Shown here: one piece after another, positions 1-5,215 of the stretch
Layout of the letters: each line of letters opens with the position of its first letter
How positions within the stretch are numbered: position 1 is the stretch's first letter
Assembly (NCBI GenBank): GCA_017551215.1
Contig: JAFZMA010000170.1
Location: 1-9,873, forward strand
Length of the DNA: 9,873 bases
DNA from: Bacteroidales bacterium
GTDB taxonomy: Bacteria > Bacteroidota > Bacteroidia > Bacteroidales > UBA932
Direction: 5' to 3'
Made by a program: the position numbers and the translations under genes
The notes under the pieces: model-generated
What the model was told of the DNA's origin: nothing
What the model saw: only the letters and a program-made list of their open reading frames with translations
Database searches by the model: none

Positions 1-339
1 CAGGAACTTGAGTTCACCGCTCCGGATACCCAGTGGGACAACATCCTTACATTTTGCAGCGGTCTTGGCCTTCAGGTCTGCCGCCTCAAGTGGAAGAAGG
101 GCTTCCATTACCATACCATTTTCGAGGATTACGATATCCACGTGGAGCTTCTGAATGTGAAATATCTGGATTGGTTCGTGGAGATGGAAATCTGTCCGCC
201 GAGCCTTGAAGGTTTCGATGTTGAGAACGCCCACAAGGTGCTCCGGGATCTGCTTGCAGCCATCGGAATATCCGAGGATGCCATTGAACACGTAGGTTAC
301 AACAAGCTGCTTAAGGCCATCGGCCACGACAAGGGTTGA
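1..339 (+). CDS. CYTH-domain protein (class IV adenylate cyclase / ThTPase-like), 3' part
   Basis: The frame is open from base 1 to the TGA at 337-339, so 112 C-terminal residues are visible and the start lies upstream of the window. CYTH proteins form a beta-tunnel that binds triphosphate substrates with metal ions; family members include CyaB adenylate cyclases and triphosphatases. The visible part fits the C-terminal half of that fold: strands around FHYHTIFEDYDIHVELLNV, then WFVEMEI, which matches the family's FVEiE strand with its acidic metal-site residues, then a helix (ENAHKVLRDLLAAIGI), then VGYNKLL, matching the terminal SYxxLL segment. The N-terminal ExExK signature is outside the window, so the family call rests on this half only. 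The next gene starts 3 bases after the stop, and its ribosome site (AAGGG, 331-335) lies inside the last codons here, so the two are probably co-translated. The exact substrate is unknown. Confidence 0.72.
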   Translation, partial: QELEFTAPDTQWDNILTFCSGLGLQVCRLKWKKGFHYHTIFEDYDIHVELLNVKYLDWFVEMEICPPSLEGFDVENAHKVLRDLLAAIGISEDAIEHVGYNKLLKAIGHDKG

Positions 340-342
340 CAT

Positions 343-1047
343 ATGCTGGCAGTATTCATCAATTGCGCCACAGTAATTCTCGGCTCGATTATCGGTCTTC
401 TGGTAGGTAAGCACCTTAAGGACAGCTTCAAGGAAATCGTGTTTTCATGCGCAGGCCTTGTTACCCTTGTAATGGGGGTAGGCATGGCTCTGGAGTCTTC
501 CAACAAGCTTGTAATGCTGCTTGCCCTGCTTGTCGGTGGCGCAATAGGATATCTTCTGAAAATCGAGGATGGGATTCTGAGTCTGGGCGACAGGCTCGGA
601 AATCTGACCAGAAAAGAGGAAAACGGAGAAAACACAAGCCACAACTTCGGGAAGGGGTTCCTTGCAGCGTCGGTTCTGTTCTGCTCCGGTGCCATGAGCG
701 TTGTGGGCTCCATTCAGGCCGGAACCACGGGCGAGATGCAGACAATCCTCATCAAGTCCGTCATGGACGGATGCATGGCTGTGGTATTTGCATCGGTCTA
801 CGGTGTAGGGGTTATGTTCTCAAGCCTGTTCATCCTTGTGTACCAGGGATTCTTCACCCTGGCCGGCGGCTGGCTGGAACCTGTTCTTGGTACCGTAGGA
901 ATCACGGAGCTTTCGGCTGAAGGCGGAATCCTTCTTCTGATGATAGGCTTCGGGCTTCTGAAGATAAAGGAATTCAAGACCGCCAACTTCCTGCCCGCAT
1001 TGGTCTTCGCCCCTGTTTTCGGTATTCTTGCAGACAAGCTGTTCTAG
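343..1047 (+). CDS. DUF554 family polytopic membrane protein
   Basis: A protein of 234 residues, the usual length for DUF554 (YdfK/YqgA-type) inner-membrane proteins, whose function is not firmly established. The N-terminus (INCATVILGSIIGLLVGK) is the family's typical opening glycine-rich helix. The central segment with FLAASVLFCSGAMSVVGSIQAG and then KSVMDGCMAVVFAS matches the family's most conserved block. About seven or eight hydrophobic helices are visible, near residues 3-22, 33-50, 57-72, 103-122, 138-160, 163-180, 195-208 and 216-232. A charged loop lies at about 73-102. The ATG at 343 follows AAGGG (331-335) by 7 bases and the preceding CYTH stop by 3 bases, indicating an operon with translational coupling. 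The gene is convergent with the histidine kinase, with only 8 bp between the stop codons and no visible terminator. Confidence 0.88.
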   Translation: MLAVFINCATVILGSIIGLLVGKHLKDSFKEIVFSCAGLVTLVMGVGMALESSNKLVMLLALLVGGAIGYLLKIEDGILSLGDRLGNLTRKEENGENTSHNFGKGFLAASVLFCSGAMSVVGSIQAGTTGEMQTILIKSVMDGCMAVVFASVYGVGVMFSSLFILVYQGFFTLAGGWLEPVLGTVGITELSAEGGILLLMIGFGLLKIKEFKTANFLPALVFAPVFGILADKLF

Positions 1048-1055
1048 TATTGCTA

Positions 1056-2285
1056 TTATCTTACCGGCAGCATAATGCTCAGGGTGAATTCCCCAGGCAT
1101 TGAATACTGCGCAGAAACTTCCCCGTTGTATTGGGTTACCGTTCGCCTTATGCTCTTTAGCCCGATTCCATGGAGGTTTTTTTCATTCTTGGTAGTATTC
1201 ATTGAAACATCGGTCCTTTCGGAGCACCCATTTACGAAGGAAATGAAGAACTTTCCGGCATAGAAACTTGTTCTGATTGTTATGTACCTGCTTTCTGTCG
1301 GAACACTCAGAGAGGCCTCAATGGCATTATCCAGAGCATTCCCGAACACCGAGATAACATCGAACTCAGTAAGATATGATACAGGTGAAAGGTCCATGCT
1401 GACGGTCAGTCTGATTCCTGAAGATTGAATTATAGGCATTTTTGCACTCAATAGACTGTCCATGCATTCATTGCCCGTCTGGATGCTGCTTCTGTAGGCA
1501 TCAATCTGACTGATTATGGTATCGATGTGAGCAGAGGAATCTGAATTCAGATTGTTCTTAAGGACTATCAGATGGTTCTTCATGTCATGGGCAATCTGCT
1601 TGAACGCTTCTGCCGTCTCGATTTCAGCTTTCAGGGAATTGATCTGTTCCTTCTGCTTAATACCCATTATTTCCGACTGACGTCGGTTTTCCGCAAGAAT
1701 CGTCATCCTGATTATAATCACCATAGTACTTACTGAGAGAAGCATGACAGCAACAGGGTAGAGGTTTTGATCATAATTCTGCAGACCCTCTTGCTGGACG
1801 ACTGTTTTGCTGTAGATGAGAATAATCGAGATTATGCCTATTGTTGCCATCAGGAACGGTTTTACTTCTCCCAGTTCATCCATGTGGAGATGCTTTGATA
1901 TTAGAAAAAACATCAGCACCAGAATCAGATAGTACACAATTGTTCCGACAAGGTGATTATTCCAGAAATGAGCGGAAAACCTGCCCAGGAACGGTCTGAT
2001 TGTCTGCAGAGAAGTCAGCAGGTTGGTAAAGACAAGGGCTGTGAAAACCGAGTTGCGGGAAGACTGATCCGTTCCTGCCATTGAAAAGATGGAGTATGTG
2101 ACGACTCTTATTGCAAAAGACAAGACAATAATACCGGAGACAGATCTGAAAAGATAAATAGGAAGGGTGAGCAGCAACGTGGAAGATGCAATCCAAAAAG
2201 CTTTTCTCCTGCTCTTTCCGACCGATTTGAAGAAAAGGAGAACCGCGAATGTGTCAAACAGGAAACCGATGATTCTGTCTGTCAT
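1056..2285 (-). CDS. Membrane sensor histidine kinase, GHKL/AgrC type
   Basis: A 409-residue sensor kinase with a polytopic N-terminal sensor of about six or seven hydrophobic segments (near residues 4-20, 30-46, 50-70, 79-95, 113-130, 143-160 and 176-197). A charged, probably coiled-coil linker follows (198-230), then a GHKL kinase core. The phosphoacceptor motif HDMKNHL starts at H233, the arrangement typical of AgrC/VirS-like kinases. The N-box NALDNAIEAS is at 316-325 and the G-box HGIGLKSI at 372-379, so all ATP-binding motifs are present and the enzyme should be active. Such kinases usually sense peptides or membrane-associated signals and phosphorylate a LytTR regulator. The ATG at 2285 overlaps the regulator's stop (ATGA, 4 bp), so the pair is translationally coupled. 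No periplasmic sensor domain is seen, so the signal is probably sensed within or near the membrane. No AgrB or AgrD homologue is visible nearby. Confidence 0.93.
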   Translation of the reverse strand: MTDRIIGFLFDTFAVLLFFKSVGKSRRKAFWIASSTLLLTLPIYLFRSVSGIIVLSFAIRVVTYSIFSMAGTDQSSRNSVFTALVFTNLLTSLQTIRPFLGRFSAHFWNNHLVGTIVYYLILVLMFFLISKHLHMDELGEVKPFLMATIGIISIILIYSKTVVQQEGLQNYDQNLYPVAVMLLSVSTMVIIIRMTILAENRRQSEIMGIKQKEQINSLKAEIETAEAFKQIAHDMKNHLIVLKNNLNSDSSAHIDTIISQIDAYRSSIQTGNECMDSLLSAKMPIIQSSGIRLTVSMDLSPVSYLTEFDVISVFGNALDNAIEASLSVPTESRYITIRTSFYAGKFFISFVNGCSERTDVSMNTTKNEKNLHGIGLKSIRRTVTQYNGEVSAQYSMPGEFTLSIMLPVR

Positions 2286-2998
2286 GTTCTCTGCCCCACA
2301 AAAGCCGCCAGATCTGACATGAACTGCTTTCTTCTATTCCGGCTGATAGGGATGAAAGATCCATCTTCCATTTCTATACGTGTATCGAACGATTTGATTC
2401 CTCTGGCATTTACAAGAAAACTCTGATGACACCGGATGAAACCATACTGTCCCAATTCTTCTTCCATCTCGTTGAGGGAACCCAGAAAGACATCTTCGGT
2501 TCCGTCGGCAGTGTGTGCTAGTATGTCGTGGTTTTTTGATTCAAGAAACAGAAGGTCTCTGGTGGAGATGATTTTCTTCATATCCGAATTCTTGCACTTG
2601 AAGACAATCCTGTGTGCCTCATTTCTGCTTATGTACTTCATGGCAAGATTCACTTCAAACTGCCAGTCTTCATATGAAATGGGTTTTGTCATGAATCCGA
2701 ACGGACGGACCTCATAGCTTTTCAGTGCGTATTGGGGGAGGTTTGTGATGAAGATTATGCAGAGATCCGGATGGCTTTCCCGCAATACTCTTGCAGTGTC
2801 AATTCCGTTCATGCCACCCATCTGTATGTCCAGAAATAAAAGATCAAGTGAAGGAGGGCACTTGTCGACAAGGTCTTCCCCGCAGTCGAATTCCAGAACC
2901 GAGAAGCGCTGACTGTTTTTTGTGCAAAAGGATGCTGCAAATTGCTTTATTGTGTCCCTTGAGTTCTTGTTGTCATCACATATCGCAATAGTCAGCAT
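2282..2998 (-). CDS. LytTR-family response regulator (AgrA/VirR type)
   Basis: A cytoplasmic transcription regulator of 238 residues from the chosen start. The receiver domain (about 1-122) has the acidic pair D8-D9, phosphoacceptor D57 in FLDIQM, T85 in IIFITN and K105 in FMTKP, so all phosphorylation residues are intact. The C-terminal LytTR DNA-binding domain (about 129-236) shows the typical FIRCHQSFLVN motif at 188-197 and a terminal IPISRNRRKQF segment. The start is ATG at 2998 because family members begin MLxIAICDDN. An in-frame TTG at 3040 would add 14 residues with no family support. No Shine-Dalgarno sequence precedes 2998, but a TATAAT box ends 6 bases before it (see promoter). The gene is first in a two-gene operon with the kinase and divergent from the first membrane hydrolase gene at 3187, so that gene is a natural candidate target. 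Confidence 0.93.
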   Translation of the reverse strand: MLTIAICDDNKNSRDTIKQFAASFCTKNSQRFSVLEFDCGEDLVDKCPPSLDLLFLDIQMGGMNGIDTARVLRESHPDLCIIFITNLPQYALKSYEVRPFGFMTKPISYEDWQFEVNLAMKYISRNEAHRIVFKCKNSDMKKIISTRDLLFLESKNHDILAHTADGTEDVFLGSLNEMEEELGQYGFIRCHQSFLVNARGIKSFDTRIEMEDGSFIPISRNRRKQFMSDLAAFVGQRT

Positions 2999-3004
2999 AC
3001 AATT

Positions 3005-3033
3005 ATTATAAGGGAGGCTTTCCGTTTTTGGAA
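3005..3033 (-). promoter_or_regulatory. Candidate promoter of the two-component operon
   Basis: On the minus strand a perfect TATAAT (-10, positions 3010 to 3005) is preceded, after 17 bases, by TTCCAA (3033 to 3028), a weak -35 box. Six bases separate TATAAT from the ATG at 2998, so transcription would begin at or within a base or two of the start codon, giving a leaderless or nearly leaderless mRNA. The -35 is poor, so activator help or a different promoter further upstream is possible. Confidence 0.45.
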
Positions 3034-3086
3034 GATTCAAAGACCTTGGAGTTTTTCATTGGGGCGATTCCCATGTTCCTATACCA

Positions 3087-3096
3087 ATTTCGAAAT
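3087..3096. repeat. Palindrome ATTTCGAAAT upstream of first hydrolase promoter
   Basis: A perfect 10-bp palindrome lying 36 bp (start to start) upstream of the -35 box of the first hydrolase gene. The same core TTTCGAAA occurs upstream of the second hydrolase gene (5103-5112), followed in both places by an A-rich tract and ATTTTT. It could be an activator site for both genes. It is short, so chance is not excluded. Confidence 0.4.
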
Positions 3097-3122
3097 AAAC
3101 AAAACATTTTTCGCAATTAATG

Positions 3123-3151
3123 TTTACAGCCAATTGGCCGCATAGTTAACT
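3123..3151 (+). promoter_or_regulatory. Promoter of first membrane hydrolase gene
   Basis: TTTACA (3123-3128), a 17-bp spacer, then TTAACT (3146-3151). The -35 is close to consensus and the -10 is weak (3 of 6). The call is strengthened because the second hydrolase gene has TTGACA, exactly 17 bp, and the same TTAACT. The spacer holds a perfect palindrome, GCCAATTGGC (3129-3138), not shared with the second promoter. The predicted transcription start is near 3157-3158, leaving a leader of about 30 bases. Confidence 0.6.
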
Positions 3152-3167
3152 AGGTGAGTCAGGTAAC
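3145..3167. promoter_or_regulatory. Shared operator-like dyad, copy 1
   Basis: An imperfect inverted repeat, left arm GTTAACT and right arm AGGTAAC with 9 bases between (6 of 7 arm positions pair). It covers the -10 box and the start of transcription, a position typical for a repressor site. A second copy, identical at 21 of 23 positions, sits at the same place relative to the second hydrolase promoter (5150-5172). The size and symmetry resemble TetR- or MarR-type operators; the binding protein is not identified. Confidence 0.6.
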
Positions 3168-3186
3168 AACTCAGCTGGGAGGAGGA

Positions 3187-4983
3187 ATGATGAAAGAGAA
3201 AAAAGAAAGGAATTTCCTTTGGATGATTGTAGGACTCGGTGTAATGGTCCTGTGTTATGTGCTGGTCTGGTGCGTTACATCGGATTGGGGGAAAATCAAC
3301 GTCAACCGCATGAAATTCGCTTACGGTGTAGAAGCCGGCGGAAACGGAAGCTATGAGGGCAGTTATCTGCTCTATGCTCCTGATACTGCCACACAGGAGA
3401 ACCCGGGTCAGCTGATTCTCCTGATTCACGGAGGAACATCGAACTGCTTTGCTTTGAAGAATTATGCCATGGAGCTGGCAAGACGCGGCTATGTTGTCGT
3501 AACTCCTGACCTTCCCACCACCGGATATAGCGATAGCGTCGGAGAAGCAGGTGCAAATGCTTTAGGAAAGAGTAACGATGTTTTCCTTACAGCTTTGGAA
3601 AAGCATCTCGAATCATATGATTTTGTCAAAGAGGATTTCTGTGTCATCGGATTCTCCAATGGTTCGACAACGGCTAGGACAATGATTACATTGTTCCCTG
3701 AAAAGTATATTTCTTATGCGAATGTGACAAACTACAAGAATCAGGAACAGAAGGCAGGTGCAGATCTTGGTATTCCTTACTGGGGGATTCAGCCGTACGG
3801 TTCAAGTGATTACACTTATGCCAAGAGCGGAGCAAGGCCGAGAGCAAATGCAGATTATAACGGATATACTGAGACAATCGATGTCAACGGCATTACCTGT
3901 TACTGCTATTACACCAATCACGGCTACGTCCATGTGCTCATTCCGGACAGCACGGAGATGGTTTCCAATGCTATAAGACTCCAGGAAATGGTTGTTCCGA
4001 GCGGAATTGATCATGGTCTCAAATCAACTCAGCTTGTCTTCTGGTGGGCGGAGATCTTCGCACTCATCGGCCTTGTTGCAATGATTGTCTTCATTGTGAG
4101 CTTCATAGGATTGCTTCTCGAGACGAATTTCTTCTCCTCAGTCAAACATGAAGACTGTCCGATACTTGCGGTTGCTCCTTCAACAAGAAAGGAGAAGCTT
4201 ATCAAGGTAGGAATTGGAGTTGCCGAGTTTGCTGTGTTTGTGTTCCTCTACAAAGTCATGGGCGGAAAGGTTGTTTTCAAGACAACCAAGTTCCATCCGA
4301 TCTGGATCAACAATCTTCTTCCTTACCTTCTGGTACTGGCTGCCTGGCAGATTGCGAAGTTCGTTTTCTGGCATTTCAAGTGCAAAAAGAACGGAGAGGG
4401 TAATCTGGTGAATTACGGTTTCGCCTGGAATGGTGACATCAAGTACAATCTGGCGAATATCGGAAAATCCTTCATTCTGGCACTGTTCTCAGTACTCATA
4501 GTCTTTGTTGTGGCTGAATACATGAACTTCAACCTCGGCGTGAATTTCCAGTTCATGGTTTTCACCATGTCTGCTTTGACACTGAAGAAGGCAGCTGCAA
4601 CGCCATTCTACATTATCTGCTACATTATTATCTTCATCGGTGCTCATCTCATGGCCTATTCGATGAGAACAAAGGATTGTACCGTAAGCAGCAAAGCAAC
4701 ATTGTGGGATGCACTCAAGGGTGCTTTCATCACCATTGCTCCTATTCTCCTTTGGTGCATCTATAATTATCTGGTATGGAAGGAAGTCATCATCTCCGGA
4801 AAAATGGACACTGTGGCTGACCGTCTTTACGGATATGTACTGATTGTCATGATTATCGGACCACTTCACGCATTCATTTACAAGAAAACAAAGAATGTAT
4901 GGCCTGGTATCTTCACTTGTGCAATGATGATTACATTCATGGTCTGTTCGAATTATCCGTTGAGCGCAAGCTATTTCGTATGA
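3187..4983 (+). CDS. Membrane-anchored alpha/beta hydrolase with multi-pass C-terminal domain (paralogue A)
   Basis: A 598-residue protein. A lysine/arginine-rich N-terminus precedes membrane helix 1 (about 11-30), then an alpha/beta-hydrolase domain (about 55-270), then roughly eight hydrophobic helices from 285 to the end. Hydrolase motifs seen: oxyanion loop HGGTSN at 81-86, nucleophile elbow GFSNG at 155-159 (S157), candidate acid D208 after the beta strand IPYWGIQPYGSSD, and candidate histidine H249, which aligns with H269 of the downstream paralogue. The triad is therefore complete on paper. Positive charge at the N-terminus and again after helix 2 (SVKHED, STRKEKLIK) predicts that the hydrolase domain lies outside the membrane. 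The start is the ATG pair at 3187/3190, behind a strong GGGAGGAGG ribosome site; an in-frame GTG at 3154 lies upstream of the predicted transcription start. The gene is monocistronic, ended by the terminator at 5036-5074. The substrate is unknown; ester, lipid or peptide hydrolysis are all possible. Confidence 0.8.
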   Translation: MMKEKKERNFLWMIVGLGVMVLCYVLVWCVTSDWGKINVNRMKFAYGVEAGGNGSYEGSYLLYAPDTATQENPGQLILLIHGGTSNCFALKNYAMELARRGYVVVTPDLPTTGYSDSVGEAGANALGKSNDVFLTALEKHLESYDFVKEDFCVIGFSNGSTTARTMITLFPEKYISYANVTNYKNQEQKAGADLGIPYWGIQPYGSSDYTYAKSGARPRANADYNGYTETIDVNGITCYCYYTNHGYVHVLIPDSTEMVSNAIRLQEMVVPSGIDHGLKSTQLVFWWAEIFALIGLVAMIVFIVSFIGLLLETNFFSSVKHEDCPILAVAPSTRKEKLIKVGIGVAEFAVFVFLYKVMGGKVVFKTTKFHPIWINNLLPYLLVLAAWQIAKFVFWHFKCKKNGEGNLVNYGFAWNGDIKYNLANIGKSFILALFSVLIVFVVAEYMNFNLGVNFQFMVFTMSALTLKKAAATPFYIICYIIIFIGAHLMAYSMRTKDCTVSSKATLWDALKGAFITIAPILLWCIYNYLVWKEVIISGKMDTVADRLYGYVLIVMIIGPLHAFIYKKTKNVWPGIFTCAMMITFMVCSNYPLSASYFV

Positions 4984-5035
4984 TGATCTGACTTCCAGGA
5001 TTCAAAGAAGTTAAATCCATAAACTTTTCCATCTT

Positions 5036-5074
5036 GATATCCCCCGGAACCTTCAGCGGGGGATATCGCTTTTT
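5036..5074 (+). terminator. Intrinsic terminator after hydrolase A
   Basis: A perfect 10-bp stem, GATATCCCCC (5036-5045) with GGGGGATATC (5058-5067), a 12-base loop, then GC and a T run at 5070-5074. It lies about 50 bases after the stop of the first hydrolase gene and should end its transcript, making the second hydrolase gene dependent on its own promoter. Confidence 0.9.
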
Positions 5075-5102
5075 AGAACAAATACAACGGTTTTATGATT
5101 TT

Positions 5103-5112
5103 ATTTCGAAAA
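5103..5112. repeat. TTTCGAAA palindrome upstream of second hydrolase promoter
   Basis: ATTTCGAAAA carries the same 8-bp TTTCGAAA palindrome seen at 3087-3096. It begins 25 bp before the -35 box, against 36 bp in the first copy, a difference of 11 bp or about one helical turn. A CAAA-like tract and ATTTTT (5121-5126) follow, as in the first copy. It is a candidate activator site. Confidence 0.4.
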
Positions 5113-5126
5113 CGGCAAAGATTTTT

Positions 5127-5146
5127 GTTGACAACGGTTGGTCAAC
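5127..5146. promoter_or_regulatory. Extra inverted repeat over the -35 of hydrolase B promoter
   Basis: GTTGAC (5127-5132) and GTCAAC (5141-5146) form a perfect 6-bp inverted repeat with an 8-base spacer, overlapping the TTGACA -35 box. It is absent from the first hydrolase promoter. The GTTGAC half-site resembles the GTTAAC arm of the downstream operator, so it may be an additional site for the same protein that gives tighter control of this copy. Confidence 0.45.
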
Positions 5147-5156
5147 ATGGTTAACT
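5128..5156 (+). promoter_or_regulatory. Promoter of second membrane hydrolase gene
   Basis: A perfect TTGACA (5128-5133), a 17-bp spacer and TTAACT (5151-5156), the same -10 and spacing as the first hydrolase promoter. The predicted start is near 5162, giving a leader of about 50 bases before the ATG at 5216. Confidence 0.65.
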
Positions 5157-5172
5157 AGGTATGTCAGGTAAC
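5150..5172. promoter_or_regulatory. Shared operator-like dyad, copy 2
   Basis: The same 23-bp element as at 3145-3167, with arms GTTAACT and AGGTAAC; only the two central bases differ (AT instead of GA). The identity extends three bases further upstream (CAT, followed by one mismatch). It covers the -10 box and predicted start. Such conservation between non-coding sequences whose surroundings have diverged indicates selection for binding of one regulator. Confidence 0.62.
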
Positions 5173-5215
5173 TATTTTTCTCCGGAACACAAGCATTTTG
5201 CGCAAGGAGAAGTTT

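Noticed and set aside
297..713. A 138-codon minus-strand ORF overlapping the DUF554 gene
   Set aside because: Its Pro/Ser/Arg-rich composition is typical of an antisense shadow, and the DUF554 frame is unambiguous.
2999..3040. N-terminal extension of the response regulator from TTG 3040
   Set aside because: The 14 extra residues precede the canonical MLTIAICDDN opening and have only a poor ribosome site. The region contains a TATAAT box instead.
3073..3120. A 15-codon ATG ORF in the divergent intergenic region, considered as a signal-peptide precursor for the AgrC-like kinase
   Set aside because: No proper ribosome site, no hydrophobic or cysteine-containing pheromone-like sequence, and it overlaps the TTTCGAAA palindrome that is better explained as regulatory DNA.
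3123..3170. AgrA/LytTR-type direct-repeat binding site in the first hydrolase promoter
   Set aside because: I could not find two good GTT-centred 9-mers at the expected 12-13 bp separation. The visible symmetry is a dyad, which fits TetR/MarR-like dimers better.
3154..3186. GTG start at 3154 for the first hydrolase
   Set aside because: It lies inside the operator and upstream of the predicted transcription start. The ATG pair at 3187/3190 has a strong ribosome site and begins a normal basic-plus-hydrophobic N-terminus.
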